A stretch of DNA of 64,000 nt from Tetrapisispora phaffii CBS 4417 (GCF_000236905.1 NC_016528.1:134001-198000); one strand, 5' to 3'. Shown: positions 48,764 to 59,385, counted from the stretch's first letter. Made by a program: numbers and translations. Notes: generated from the letters alone by a model not told the origin.

Positions 48764-50647
48764 ATGTCAAAGAATATAGAAGATAAGTCCATATTGGAAG
48801 ATGCTTCTACTCTGTTAATGTTTTCGAAAAGTAAACGAGACTCGTCAAATGATTTCGCAATGTCTAGAAATTCTTCAATATCGTTATCACCGATGAATAA
48901 TGTTAACAGTAATGCTAAGTTCGATAATGATACAACGAAAGAAGCAGCAGCAGCTGCAGCTGCTGCTTTGGCCAAGGCCGCTACTATTCCTTTGCCGTTA
49001 AAGAGAAAGGAGAAGGAACTAACTAGAATAAATCGTAAGAGATCGAAGTTGAAAGAGAACTTTAATTCTACAAAGGCTAAAGAAGCAAGACCATCTTGGC
49101 CAGTGCCCGATTATTATATCGTTGATAAAGATGATGGTATAATAACATGTATCTGTGAGATTAATGAAGAAAATTCAGCGACTATACAATGCCATAATTG
49201 TAATAGATGGCAACATAAATCTTGTTATAAATTGAATGATGAAGATGTTATTGAGACCTTATTTTTTTGCAATGTTTGTAGACCAAGATTAAAGAAAAAG
49301 GATATAATATCGGCTAAAAATTTACAAAAATTGAAAGCAACAAAACAACCAAGCCTGAATACAATATTGACAACAAATACTCAAACTACTGAGAGCGACA
49401 AAGGTACCGAGCAATCAACTGTTTCTGATATTAAAACCGACAATATTTTACACCATCCAAATTTTATGAAATTGGAAAAATCTAAATACACTGACAAATA
49501 TGTAAAAGTTTTCATTAAGAAACACCTTGATGATGATTGGGTTATTCAACATAACAAAAATAAAGATTGTCTAAACTTAAATATGCCAGTAGAAGTTAAA
49601 GCGTACACAAATAAATCGACAAACGGCTCGAATGGTAATACTTCTAATGCAGGGCATACCTCAAACAAAGTTGGTTTATTCATTAAAACTAATTGTCATA
49701 CAGGAGACTTGATTCATGAAGTTACAGGTGAAATAGATTTTCAGAAGAGTTACTTATTGGATCCAAAAAATCATTACAGAATTTGGGCTACTCCAAAACC
49801 AAAAGTATTCTTTCATGCACACTGGCCAATTCACATCGATGCTAGGCTAAGTGGTAATTTAACAAGGTTCTTGAGATATAGTTGTAAGCCAAATGTGGAA
49901 CTAGCAACAATACGCACAACTGATTCTAAAGAAAACGAGCCTCCTGTATTGTTTGCTCTAAGAGCTCTTAGAGATATAAGTATGGATGAAGAACTGCATA
50001 TTGCTTGGCAATGGGATTTAAGACATCCTATATGGCAGATAATAAATGAATCCAAGAATCTTGATTCGTTGAACGAAGTAGATAAGTATTGGTTAATTCA
50101 TTCTGTGGATGCTGTATTAAGAAATTGTGAATGTGCATGCGGGAGCGATCCAAATTGTAACCTATTGAAGGTCAAACAATATTCTGAAAACTTTTACAAG
50201 CAAGCGAATTCGAAAATGAATAATCGTTACAGATTAAGTGAACTTTTAAATAATTTCCCAAAACGTAAGTCCACTGATCAAGGCTCATTTGAAAATAAAT
50301 CAGTTTCTCAAGTGCCCTTATTACGATCCGACGACACGCATTCTACTATAGGTAATTCATCTGTTACTTACGCTAGAGAACAAACTTTAAGCAATGCACT
50401 AGTGAAAGCCAATGAAACTCATAAGTGCCATAATAAATGGCTATCTGGCGCTAAAAATAATATATTAAAACAAAATAATACAAGTACTATTATAAGAGGG
50501 CCAGTCAATGACACTGAAGTGGTCAAGACGAAAATTAAAGAACAGAATTCTTCACGTTCAGAATCTTTTTCTAGCTCATCTACTGCTATTGCATCGGATG
50601 GAGATGATGTAAAGGAAGATGATTTATCATCTTTAAAAATGTTTTAA
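48764..50647 (+). CDS. SET4: PHD and SET domain protein, Set3/Set4 family
   Basis: This chromatin regulator has a PHD finger and a SET domain. The 627-residue protein starts with a Ser-rich region and a pure alanine run (61-68). The PHD finger has its C4HC3 ligands at Cys129, Cys131, Cys143, Cys146, His151, Cys154, Cys169 and Cys172. A SET domain follows (about 285-430), containing RFLRYSCKPN (368-377) where active methyltransferases usually read R-F-x-N-H-S-C. The Asn-His pair is therefore absent, and catalytic activity is doubtful, as for Set3. S. cerevisiae has two duplicates: SET3 (751 residues, histone deacetylase complex) and SET4 (560). Neighbours here include both IME2/PAM16 (SET4 side) and GMH1/SPO14 (SET3 side). 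SET4 is chosen for orientation and position next to PAM16, but this could equally be the single ancestral-type gene. Confidence 0.8.
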   Translation: MSKNIEDKSILEDASTLLMFSKSKRDSSNDFAMSRNSSISLSPMNNVNSNAKFDNDTTKEAAAAAAAALAKAATIPLPLKRKEKELTRINRKRSKLKENFNSTKAKEARPSWPVPDYYIVDKDDGIITCICEINEENSATIQCHNCNRWQHKSCYKLNDEDVIETLFFCNVCRPRLKKKDIISAKNLQKLKATKQPSLNTILTTNTQTTESDKGTEQSTVSDIKTDNILHHPNFMKLEKSKYTDKYVKVFIKKHLDDDWVIQHNKNKDCLNLNMPVEVKAYTNKSTNGSNGNTSNAGHTSNKVGLFIKTNCHTGDLIHEVTGEIDFQKSYLLDPKNHYRIWATPKPKVFFHAHWPIHIDARLSGNLTRFLRYSCKPNVELATIRTTDSKENEPPVLFALRALRDISMDEELHIAWQWDLRHPIWQIINESKNLDSLNEVDKYWLIHSVDAVLRNCECACGSDPNCNLLKVKQYSENFYKQANSKMNNRYRLSELLNNFPKRKSTDQGSFENKSVSQVPLLRSDDTHSTIGNSSVTYAREQTLSNALVKANETHKCHNKWLSGAKNNILKQNNTSTIIRGPVNDTEVVKTKIKEQNSSRSESFSSSSTAIASDGDDVKEDDLSSLKMF

Positions 50648-51172
50648 GACACAACTGCTACATTTATAATGATGCTTAGATTAAAGAGCACATCAATTGT
50701 TTTAATTTGACTTTCCACGAACATAAAGGGGAAATATAATTGAAATATTGATAATTTCAACACATTTTATAGAGGCAGCCTCAACGTTGCATACATTCAA
50801 ACAAATGGTCGATACTATTTATATACTTATATATAAGTATTTATGTTAATATTCAATGAGAAATTAATTTCATAACCTATTTCCAACTTATATCTTCTTA
50901 ATTCGGAATTATTTTACACTCGGTAGTTTTTCATAGTGCGCTTTTCAAAAATATAAAAAGTGAAAAAAAAAATAATTCAAATAAGTGAAGAAACTTCCCA
51001 GATAGAAAAGTAGATTATTCATATTAAAGAAGTTTCTAACGCATGATTATGCTATCTCAAACGAATTTGAATAAGTCTGCATAAATCATATTCAGATCAA
51101 ATAACCAAACGTGTTTGTAGGTATAGTGCTCAATCAAGGACTAGAAGATTCATAGCAAAGGTTAAAGATAAG
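50648..51172. other. Spacer between SET3/SET4 gene and PAM16
   Basis: This is 525 bp of AT-rich sequence with the upstream 3' end and the PAM16 promoter. No gene was recognised. Confidence 0.4.
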
Positions 51173-51598
51173 ATGGCATACAGAGCTTTTGTTCACGTTG
51201 TTTTCACAAGTGCGCAGGTTTTTGGTAAAGCTTTTACAGAGGCATATAGACAGGCTGCTGCACAGTCGGTAAAAAAAGGTGCTAGGGCCGCTACGGGGGC
51301 ATACAATGCTAATGCTGAGTATGGTGGGATTACATTAGATGAGAGTTGCAAAATTTTAGATATTGAGAATAAGAATGATATCAACATCGATAAAGTCAAT
51401 GAAAAATTCAAATACTTGTTTGAAGTGAACGATGCTGAAAAAGGAGGTAGCTTTTACTTGCAAAGTAAGATATATAGAGCTGCTGAAAGACTGAAATGGG
51501 AGATAGCTCAAAAAGAGAAAAAAACAGAAGATCAAGGAAGCAAGGAAGGGCAAACGAACGCTCAAGCTAATACGAACTCTGCACAAACGAAAGATTAA
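51173..51598 (+). CDS. PAM16: TIM23 import motor subunit Pam16
   Basis: Pam16 (Tim16) is a J-like protein on the matrix side of the inner mitochondrial membrane. It binds the J-protein Pam18 and restrains stimulation of mtHsp70 in the presequence import motor. The 141 residues match the 149 of S. cerevisiae. The N-terminus MAYRAFVHVVFTSAQVFGKA is a hydrophobic anchor. The J-like domain (about 55-112, ITLDESCKILDIENKNDINI onward) lacks the HPD tripeptide, with NDI-type residues in its place, as is normal for Pam16. The tail after 115 is Lys/Gln-rich. Its order after IME2 and the SET gene equals YJL106W-YJL104W. Confidence 0.95.
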   Translation: MAYRAFVHVVFTSAQVFGKAFTEAYRQAAAQSVKKGARAATGAYNANAEYGGITLDESCKILDIENKNDINIDKVNEKFKYLFEVNDAEKGGSFYLQSKIYRAAERLKWEIAQKEKKTEDQGSKEGQTNAQANTNSAQTKD

Positions 51599-53042
51599 TA
51601 ATATCATTCTTACTCAAACTACTCATACCCGCACTTTTCCTGACCTGGACTCAGTTACATAATTCAATAGGACTGAACATCTACAGCGATGATACAAGAT
51701 TTCAATTGAAAGGAACGATATTTTCTTTATAATCTGTAAATAATTTAGTATGTAATAAAAACAATCAAATAAATATCACATTCCATCAGCAAATGTTTAT
51801 ATTATATGTTTCGCAAGATCACTATTACAATCACGAGTTCCAACTCATATTATAAATACACTTATATACAAAACAAAAAAAGTAACTATATATAAAGCAT
51901 GTCCTAGCATGAAGAAGAGACACTGTAGATATCAAACTCTCAAATTACATGACGTAATTCTCTGAATAACATGTAGCTTTCCTTAAAATATTTTATTTGA
52001 AGGACCTTCCTCATAGTAGATATTAATCTAAGAAACCGGAAACGAAATGGATATTGTGCCCACCTTGTTTAGGGGTAGTCAAAATCCATTCAGCTATATG
52101 GGTTATATGAATTGAATCAACCATTCAAATTCCAGTATTAACTAGCCCAAAAAAACATCCGTAGACGTAAAATCGAACAGAAGAATAAAAATGATCAAAA
52201 CATTAGGTTTCTATAAATTGTAATTAATTAATATTATCTTGAGATAGTATTAACCACTACTGATGATTGGTCTTTTTAAAAAATAAATCGAAAGGGAAAT
52301 CTAAAATAATAATCAATTTATTTATAACAAGTAGTAAATAAGTAAACTAAACTGTATTCGAAATAATGTTGCCCTTTATATATCACGAAATTGTAAAATT
52401 TAAAAATGAAAATTTTTAATAACGTCTTGTGTTACCCGACGGGTGATGGGACCTGGCGGTAAAGTAGGGCATCGATGGTTAAGTGTCACAGTCTGATATA
52501 GTGTAAAGGGTCCCTTTTAACTAAGGATTATGACGATAAACGTATATGAATGCAATTATATATATATATATGTGTGTGTTTTATATGGTTTAACTTTTAG
52601 ATTAGTAGTTATTGTGGTTGTGGGTTGGTTGTTCTAAGACCATAGGGGGTGTTGCACAATTCAACGTTTAACATTGGCACAATGTTGTGATTGGTTCTTC
52701 TTTGATCGGTGCTTCAGAATATTAAACTGCAAATAACATTTGTTTTTGGGATACTTATTGTTACGTTTATAGTTATATAATATACAATTGTTCGAATACC
52801 ATACATATTGATTATGCGTATGCCAATTATAAAACATTCACTTTTTCCTGCGGTGTTTTCTCAATCGGTTTTCCGAGACGATTTTAAAATTGAATATTGA
52901 AATCACAATCATCACCAAGATATAAATATTAATATATGGTCTACATAAGGCAGACAATTATTTATCACTTTAGTCAATATTATTGTTTAAAATCAATGTA
53001 GAAAGCAACGTATTGTCTTGCTAGTACCTTATTATTGGAGAT
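51599..53042. other. 1.4-kb spacer between PAM16 and RQT4
   Basis: No protein gene was recognised. Most of it is AT-rich. A distinctive GC-rich patch lies at about 52430-52520, beginning with a Reb1 site TTACCCG (52432-52438) that is also half of an ACCCG-A-CGGGT inverted repeat. GGGACC (52448-52453) and GGTCCC (52509-52514) could pair across the patch. Further on, AACATTG-GCA-CAATGTT near 52670-52686 is another perfect short hairpin. These could be promoter architecture or a small RNA; I could not match a known RNA. Confidence 0.4.
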
Positions 53043-54536
53043 ATGACAAAAACACAAGCTATCAATTTTGCTATAAAGAAAATTCCACAGATCATTCCGC
53101 TGGAAGAAGAAGATGTAAGGAATCTTTCTGAACAGATATTACAAAGTGCAAACGAAAGTCCTGAAGCAATTGCAGAGGGATTTTTGAATATATTAGGACA
53201 TGAAGATCTATCGTTTGAATTTGTTATTGAATTCAATAATTTATTACAGCAAAAAGATGCTCCTATTAAAGAAGTGAAGAGTACTCCAGCAGACATTAGT
53301 AATGTGGGTATACAGAAGTCAGTTGAGGAAAAGAAGCAGAAAATATCGAAGCAATCACAAATTAACAAACCTGTCATAAATAATGGAATGACAATATCAA
53401 AATCGTTAGAAAAATCACAACCAAAATCCAAGATCAAACCTGTTTCAAAAGATAAGACAAAATTGAGTAAGAAAAAAACCGTACATGCACTTAAGGACAT
53501 CGATGAAGTTGTCAAGATGCTTGAGCTTGAGAGGGATAATGAGAATAGTTCTTCGAAATATGCCTGTAATTGTCAAGCCTTGAGACATCCACTATTCGAC
53601 CCTGTACCAAATTGTTTAAAGTGTGGTAAAATTATATGTGCAAGAGAAGGTCTAAACTTGAATAATTGTAGTTACTGTGGGACTGATTTTATTCCAATCG
53701 AGGAAAGATTGAAAATTATCGAGTTGTTAAAGAAGGAAAAAGAGGACTTATTGAATAAAAATAAATTATCGAAAGAAGAAGAATTTAGATATAATGAAGA
53801 GAAGAAAAAGAGAAACAAAGGCTTTAAAGTTTCATCTGGTATGGGTACAAATTTATTTAATGAACAAGACATGTTATTTTCCAAGCTAGAGAAAGAGAAT
53901 GAAAAACGATTACATGATATTGATGAGGCTAATAAAAACAATGAAGAGGCAAAAAATAGTGAGAATAATAAAGAAATATTGGTCACAAGTTCAGATTCAG
54001 ATTTGACAGAAGCTCAAGATAGACTAGATAGATTGTTACATTTTCAAGATACATCTGCTGAACGTACCAGAATCATAGATAATGCCAGTGATTTCAGCAT
54101 GTCAAATGATAGTGGATTATGGGGAAGTACAGTAGAAAGAGCCTTAATGCTGAAAAATCAGCAAAGAAATAGAAGGAAATTTGAGAAACTAGAGAAAGAA
54201 AGACATGGGGGTAGAGAAAAATATGTTATGAGTTTAAATATTGGAAAAAATGGGAAAGTCACTGTGTCTGAACTAGAAAATAATACTGAAACAACTCCAG
54301 CAAGTATTGCTGACGATTTAGATCAGCTGAGTGATGAAGCGGATATAAAGGACTTGAAAGACATACGTAAATTACAAGATGATTTGAATGAGCAGAAAAA
54401 CAAACAAGCAATGGAGTTAGAAAATTTGAAATGGAATCCAGATGCTTACAAACTCCAATTTGAAGATCCTGTTTATATTACTTCTGATACTACTTCGAAT
54501 AATAATGACGAAGAAAAAAAAGGTCAACAAAAGTAG
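53043..54536 (+). CDS. RQT4: Rqt4, ASC-1/TRIP4-type zinc-finger protein of the RQT complex
   Basis: Rqt4 is a subunit of the ribosome quality-control trigger complex (with Slh1/Rqt2 and Cue3/Rqt3), which splits collided ribosomes carrying ubiquitinated uS10. It is the yeast counterpart of human TRIP4/ASC-1. The 497 residues contain a helical N-terminal region and a basic low-complexity linker (90-150). The hallmark C2HC5 zinc finger has ligands Cys175, Cys177, His182, Cys191, Cys194, Cys199, Cys209 and Cys212. Long charged coiled-coil segments follow (220-310), with a conserved RLDRLLHFQDTSAERTRIID stretch. S. cerevisiae Rqt4 (YKR023W, 530 residues) is on the other duplicate segment, so its place between PAM16 and GSM1 shows merged ancestral order. 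It is convergent with GSM1. Confidence 0.92.
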   Translation: MTKTQAINFAIKKIPQIIPLEEEDVRNLSEQILQSANESPEAIAEGFLNILGHEDLSFEFVIEFNNLLQQKDAPIKEVKSTPADISNVGIQKSVEEKKQKISKQSQINKPVINNGMTISKSLEKSQPKSKIKPVSKDKTKLSKKKTVHALKDIDEVVKMLELERDNENSSSKYACNCQALRHPLFDPVPNCLKCGKIICAREGLNLNNCSYCGTDFIPIEERLKIIELLKKEKEDLLNKNKLSKEEEFRYNEEKKKRNKGFKVSSGMGTNLFNEQDMLFSKLEKENEKRLHDIDEANKNNEEAKNSENNKEILVTSSDSDLTEAQDRLDRLLHFQDTSAERTRIIDNASDFSMSNDSGLWGSTVERALMLKNQQRNRRKFEKLEKERHGGREKYVMSLNIGKNGKVTVSELENNTETTPASIADDLDQLSDEADIKDLKDIRKLQDDLNEQKNKQAMELENLKWNPDAYKLQFEDPVYITSDTTSNNNDEEKKGQQK

Positions 54537-54724
54537 GAAAAGCAGAATTCAACAAGGAAATAATGTTGATTCTGGCGATCTAGAGCAGAATATCTTAGCA
54601 GTGCTTTAAGCTCGGTTAAATTCACTGTCAAGAGTATATATTTAGCTTTATGAGATATAAATATGGATAGAATATATAGGTTGAATAATAATATATGCAT
54701 GGATGGCTTGTTCATCAATAAATT

Positions 54725-56215
54725 TTATTGAGAGTCAAATATTGGTAAAAAATGACCAACTGACAGCAGCGGTATAGAAAAACTATCCTTTATAACTGTT
54801 AAACAAAAGCCACATTTTAAATATGAGCCGTTCTTAAGAAGTAAATTTGTTTTTTTATATACCATATTGTTGTATACTGACGTGTTTGGCCTATTGTCAT
54901 TACTGAACGATAAAGAGTCATGGAACGTAGCGTAATAATCTACTATAGAATCTGGGTCCATAAATTCTATTATGAATCTTCTCTTCCCTAAAATTTCCTT
55001 TTTATCGTAGTTGGTTAAGGATAAAAACTCATTACTCACAAATAAGATGTCACCAGATCTCCTCCAAATGGCAACCGGAGTAGCATTATTTAAAACTGTC
55101 AAACTTTCTAAATTTAATAAAGTTCGTTGTAAAATAAATTCCTGCATAATTATATCTTCTTCAATAAGAGATGAGGATAATGCTATAAAATGTGTGGCAA
55201 ATTTATCTAATATGGACCTCAATATGAATTGCAATTGCTTACTTCTGATAGAATAAGTATCCTGCTTGCCATCGGAACAATCTACTGTCTCCACTTCTTC
55301 ATGGTTCAGAAAAATATGCTTTAGAACATCAATCAGTGATTCATATGATAATCTGTAATTGTGTTGCTTGACTAACTCACGTTTCCTGTACAAATCTTCT
55401 CTAGTTTTCACTAAGTCTCTAAATGCGTATGGTGTGGTATATCGGGTGTTTTTTAAACAGTTCTTCTCAGTCAAAAGTTTATGTTTAAAGTTAAACGTTA
55501 ATTCAGCATTCTTATCTTGCATTTCATCAATAATCAAGGAAATATGAGGTCTTGGGAATGACTTATTGATTATCGTCGTTTCCATATCTGTTTTAAGTTC
55601 ACTTTCTTTATCTAACAGATTCTTATCATTTAAAATATCCTTTTCCCTATTGTTCTCAGAATTCAATATCAAGTTACCAGAAGCCGATTGTAACGTAATC
55701 AGATTATTAAGGGACTTGTATTCGTCTTTAGCCCATCTACTATCAAAGTTCGACTCTGAATTTGGAAATGCTGTTTCTGTCGATGATGAAGATTCAATAT
55801 ATGGTACATTAGGAAGTTTGGGAGGTCGATCACAATCGCTATAACTGTTGTACAAAAATGAATTGGTACTATTTAAAAGAGCTTCCAATGCGTTATTAGT
55901 ATCCGTCGGTTGGTGCTTAATTTTGTTGATATCAACAATTGCGGTTGAAGACTGTCCTTGAAGATTGTTTACCGCAACTTCAACAGTTGAATTGAGTGAC
56001 ATTTCAGAAGCATTTTTATAATTTATTTGGTGCCGTAGATTAGAGGATGTAGATTTTCTTTCAATATCTTTGCAGTGACATTCGGTTCTTCTTTTTATGC
56101 AGTTTTTACACGGCCTTCCTTTATCACATTGTATGTGTTTGTCATGACACATTTGACAAGCCTTTACAGTCGGTCTCCTATGCTTTTTTTCAAAATCTGT
56201 TAATTTTTTAGTCAT
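54725..56215 (-). CDS. GSM1: Zn2Cys6 transcription factor Gsm1 (PAS-containing)
   Basis: This fungal zinc-cluster transcription factor of the Gsm1/Ert1/Rds2 group is linked to energy metabolism and non-fermentable growth. The binuclear zinc cluster lies at 20-46 with ligands Cys20, Cys23, Cys30, Cys36, Cys39 and Cys46. A PAS-like fold is present near 375-480 (VAIWRRSGDILFVSNEFLSL, then YDKKEILGKRRFIIEF). The first six residues MTKKLT and the cluster match Gsm1 best. Position next to MEF2 equals YJL103C. At 496 residues it is shorter than S. cerevisiae Gsm1 (618), mainly in the unstructured centre. Ert1 is the main alternative; synteny favours Gsm1. Confidence 0.87.
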   Translation of the reverse strand: MTKKLTDFEKKHRRPTVKACQMCHDKHIQCDKGRPCKNCIKRRTECHCKDIERKSTSSNLRHQINYKNASEMSLNSTVEVAVNNLQGQSSTAIVDINKIKHQPTDTNNALEALLNSTNSFLYNSYSDCDRPPKLPNVPYIESSSSTETAFPNSESNFDSRWAKDEYKSLNNLITLQSASGNLILNSENNREKDILNDKNLLDKESELKTDMETTIINKSFPRPHISLIIDEMQDKNAELTFNFKHKLLTEKNCLKNTRYTTPYAFRDLVKTREDLYRKRELVKQHNYRLSYESLIDVLKHIFLNHEEVETVDCSDGKQDTYSIRSKQLQFILRSILDKFATHFIALSSSLIEEDIIMQEFILQRTLLNLESLTVLNNATPVAIWRRSGDILFVSNEFLSLTNYDKKEILGKRRFIIEFMDPDSIVDYYATFHDSLSFSNDNRPNTSVYNNMVYKKTNLLLKNGSYLKCGFCLTVIKDSFSIPLLSVGHFLPIFDSQ

Positions 56216-56474
56216 TATAGATAAATGAATAAATAGAGTAAACGTCTAATAGTATTTGCATTAGATCTCATCAAAAATTCGATAAAACTGAGGGGCAAGA
56301 AAACAAGGATAAAAAGAAGACAGTGGTTTTATGGATAGTTCTACATTCAATTCCTAAATCATTATAAATTATATTAACAAAGTCATTATCAACCTATACC
56401 GTTCATTTTATACCTGTTAATGATTAGATATTTATGACATATCTTTGAAGTATAAATATGTAATTTGTGGGGTA

Positions 56475-56482
56475 TCACGTGA
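56475..56482. promoter_or_regulatory. TCACGTGA (Cbf1-type) site, GSM1 side
   Basis: A full palindromic Cbf1 consensus lies 260 bp upstream of the GSM1 start codon and 450 bp upstream of MEF2. Confidence 0.5.
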
Positions 56483-56730
56483 AAGATGTCATCAAGTCTC
56501 AACACCAGTTGGGTACTTATTATTAAATAAGTTTAGAGATATTACAGAGACAGCATCCCATTTAGCAATTCTGGAAATTAAAGTCATGCCTGACCTACCT
56601 AATTTGTATTAAAACTTCAATAAAAATACTAATATTGTTCTAATATTTGCCTATATTGACTGTGACTTCAACTATAATGAATAATGGACATCTTCTTTCA
56701 GAACTTTAAGGAATCGCAAAACATTATTTA

Positions 56731-56738
56731 TCACGTGA
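56731..56738. promoter_or_regulatory. TCACGTGA (Cbf1-type) site, MEF2 side
   Basis: An identical 8-bp site lies 256 bp from the first and about 194 bp upstream of the MEF2 start codon. Confidence 0.5.
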
Positions 56739-56931
56739 TTTTTCAAATGACAACTGAAGAGAATACGAAGAACCTCAGCCTTTGTAGTCAGATTAAAAGA
56801 GGATTAGTTACCAATGAAGGAATTATCAAGTGCATAAAGATGAGATTCAGTGAGCACAAAATTGATTAGAAGGTGGTCAGTGGATTTTACATTTATTCAG
56901 AGCAAGAACTGTTCCAGAGACGACGTTTTCC

Positions 56932-59385
56932 ATGAAGGGTGTATTCAATTTGTCGTTAGGGCGTTGTTCGCTGAGAATGTTGTCCACTGGAAGTAATGGT
57001 TTGTCAAGGATAAGAAATATTGGTATCATAGCACATATTGATGCTGGTAAGACAACTACTACAGAGACTATGCTATATTATTCTGGTAAGATTAATAGAA
57101 TTGGTAATGTTGATCAAGGTGACACCGTTACTGATTTTCTACCACAAGAGAGGGAACGTGGTATCACTATTCAAAGTGCCGCAATTACATTCAATTGGCA
57201 AAATAACTATAAAATAAATCTGATTGATACACCAGGTCATGCTGATTTTACATTTGAAGTTATAAAATCTTTAAAAGTTCTTGACGGATGCGTAACTATT
57301 TTAGATGCAGTCGCAGGAGTAGAGGCTCAAACTGAAAAGGTTTGGAAACAATCAACAGGATTGCCTAAAATATGTTTTATTAATAAAATGGATCGAATAG
57401 GTGCTGGGTTTAGTAGAACTGTTAAAGAGGTGATTGTTAAATTGAAACAACGAGTGGCAGTTATTAACACTCCTCTTTTCAGAACTACGACTATTAATGG
57501 CATGAAGGAAGATATTTTTAATGGTGTTTTAGATATTGTTAACATGAAAAAGATCACCTGGGATTCTGAAAATCCAGATGACATTAAAATTGAAGATGTC
57601 ACAGGAACAATAAACAAGGATCTTTACGAAACACTATCCAGATCAAGAGAATCTTTAATTGAGAAATTAGGTGAATTTGATGAGAATATAATCTCCTACT
57701 TTCTCGAAGAAGCAGAAGGAGACTATTTTAAAGTTCCTCCATCGATATTAAACGAATCAATCCGCAAAGCTACTTTGGCAGGCTATGTAACGCCAGTTCT
57801 ATGTGGATCTTCGTTTAAACATATTGGAGTTCAACCTTTATTGGATGCTATTGTCAGCTATTTACCTTCACCAATTGAGGCTAGGCCACCTGAAGTCAAT
57901 AATAAGTCAATGAAACTGGTTATCGATCCATCAAATGGAATGGTTTTCGATAATAATAAAAATATATCTGTTGCATTAGTCTTTAAGGTTATTAGGGACA
58001 AAATAAGAGGAATGATGGCATTTGTTCGTGTGTATTCAGGTTCCTTGAAAAATGGTCATACTGTTTTAAATTCTTCGTCTAAAAAGTCTTTTAAAATAGG
58101 GAAGCCAGTGTTAATGAATGCAAATATACCAGAAGATGTTCAAGTATTACACACTGGTGAAATTGGTGTATTAACAGGTACTTCAATCATTGGAAATTTA
58201 GAAACTGGTGATACTTTGATTTCTGATTCAATAAGAAAGAGTGGTATAAATGCAAGTAATAAAGAGTTACTGGATTTAAAAATTAATCCTATAATTGTCC
58301 CTCCGCCTGTTTTCAGTGTAGTAGTTGAACCGAAAACGTTGGGAAATAAGGCATCCATGGAGGCTTCTTTACAGGCATTAATCATGGAGGATCCAAGTTT
58401 GCATGTAACAAGAGACGAAGAATCAGGTCAAACAATGTTAAGTGGTATGGGTGTACTTCATCTTGAAATTGCCCGTGATAAACTGCTGAATGAGTTAAGT
58501 GCAGATGTAAATATTGGTAAGTTAATGGTGTCTTACAAAGAAACGTTAGAAACTCCTACTGACATTGCGGAATATGTAGATGATAAAGGCTATTCATTAT
58601 CTGTCAAGGTAGAACCGGTCCTTTGTGATAATGATCATAAGACACAATTTACTGTAAATAAAATAATTGAAAAGCCTGGTGAAATTTGGTATCCATTAGG
58701 AATCGATAACAATTACCTGATCATTGAAAAGAATAATCTGACAGAGGCCAGAAATCTTAAATTTTGGCCTTATTTAATGTCCTATGATATGATTTTAAAT
58801 GCATTATCTTCAAGTTCTATAGCTGCATTACAATATGGAGGGAAGCTAGGAAATTTTCCGTTGTTTTCATGTGCAATTAGGGTTTCTGGAGATATTAATA
58901 TACCGAAAGATGTTAGCAAGCCTAACGAATTACTATCAATTTCTAGAAAATTAATATTGAAGACTCTAAACCAACTAAATGAAAACAGTTTTTCAGTACT
59001 AGAGCCAATTATGAAAATCGAAGTGACAATACCTCAAAAAGCTATGGGTAATGTAATGCAAGATTTAACTGGAAGCCGTAAAGCGATAATTTTATCTATT
59101 GATGATGAAACCGAAATAATAGATGGAAAAAATGGCAGTAATGTTGAATTCAAAGAATTAGCCGAAAATGAGTACCTCCCATCTGATATAACATTAAAGA
59201 ATGCCAATTTGAATGATGATTCTTCAAATTTGAAAATTATTAAAGCCAGTGCTCCAGTAAAAGAAATGATGTCATATTCTACTAAACTACGAGGTTTGAC
59301 AGAAGGCCGTGGCTCTGTATATTCAACTTATCATGGAATGGAAAAGGTTCCCTGCGATCACTTGGAATCGATATTGAATGAATAA
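56932..59385 (+). CDS. MEF2: Mitochondrial elongation factor G2 (Mef2), ribosome recycling GTPase
   Basis: Mef2 is a mitochondrial EF-G-like GTPase. By homology to human mtEF-G2 (GFM2) it acts in ribosome recycling with Rrf1. The 817 residues agree with S. cerevisiae (819). A short basic presequence (about 1-25) precedes the G domain. Its motifs are AHIDAGKTTT (34-43, G1), RERGITIQSAA (switch region), DTPGHADF (G3) and NKMD (G4). Domains II to V follow, with the characteristic EF-G end MGNVMQDLTGSRKAIILSID and the C-terminal YSTKLRGLTEGRGS. No defect is visible. It forms a divergent pair with GSM1 and converges on GSH1 with a 153-bp spacer. Confidence 0.95.
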   Translation: MKGVFNLSLGRCSLRMLSTGSNGLSRIRNIGIIAHIDAGKTTTTETMLYYSGKINRIGNVDQGDTVTDFLPQERERGITIQSAAITFNWQNNYKINLIDTPGHADFTFEVIKSLKVLDGCVTILDAVAGVEAQTEKVWKQSTGLPKICFINKMDRIGAGFSRTVKEVIVKLKQRVAVINTPLFRTTTINGMKEDIFNGVLDIVNMKKITWDSENPDDIKIEDVTGTINKDLYETLSRSRESLIEKLGEFDENIISYFLEEAEGDYFKVPPSILNESIRKATLAGYVTPVLCGSSFKHIGVQPLLDAIVSYLPSPIEARPPEVNNKSMKLVIDPSNGMVFDNNKNISVALVFKVIRDKIRGMMAFVRVYSGSLKNGHTVLNSSSKKSFKIGKPVLMNANIPEDVQVLHTGEIGVLTGTSIIGNLETGDTLISDSIRKSGINASNKELLDLKINPIIVPPPVFSVVVEPKTLGNKASMEASLQALIMEDPSLHVTRDEESGQTMLSGMGVLHLEIARDKLLNELSADVNIGKLMVSYKETLETPTDIAEYVDDKGYSLSVKVEPVLCDNDHKTQFTVNKIIEKPGEIWYPLGIDNNYLIIEKNNLTEARNLKFWPYLMSYDMILNALSSSSIAALQYGGKLGNFPLFSCAIRVSGDINIPKDVSKPNELLSISRKLILKTLNQLNENSFSVLEPIMKIEVTIPQKAMGNVMQDLTGSRKAIILSIDDETEIIDGKNGSNVEFKELAENEYLPSDITLKNANLNDDSSNLKIIKASAPVKEMMSYSTKLRGLTEGRGSVYSTYHGMEKVPCDHLESILNE

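Larger units (their letters stand above)
56216..56931. other. Divergent GSM1/MEF2 promoter region
   Basis: This is 716 bp between divergent start codons. It contains two TCACGTGA sites. A 61-codon frame at 56684-56869 starts near the second site and has no family match; it is not annotated. Confidence 0.45.

Noticed and set aside
52432..52500. Box C/D snoRNA (GTGATGG ... CTGA)
   Set aside because: Box C has a mismatch, the boxes are only about 50 nt apart and there is no terminal stem.
56684..56869. 61-codon frame in the GSM1/MEF2 promoter
   Set aside because: No family match; it contains a Cbf1-type site and lies in a divergent promoter.
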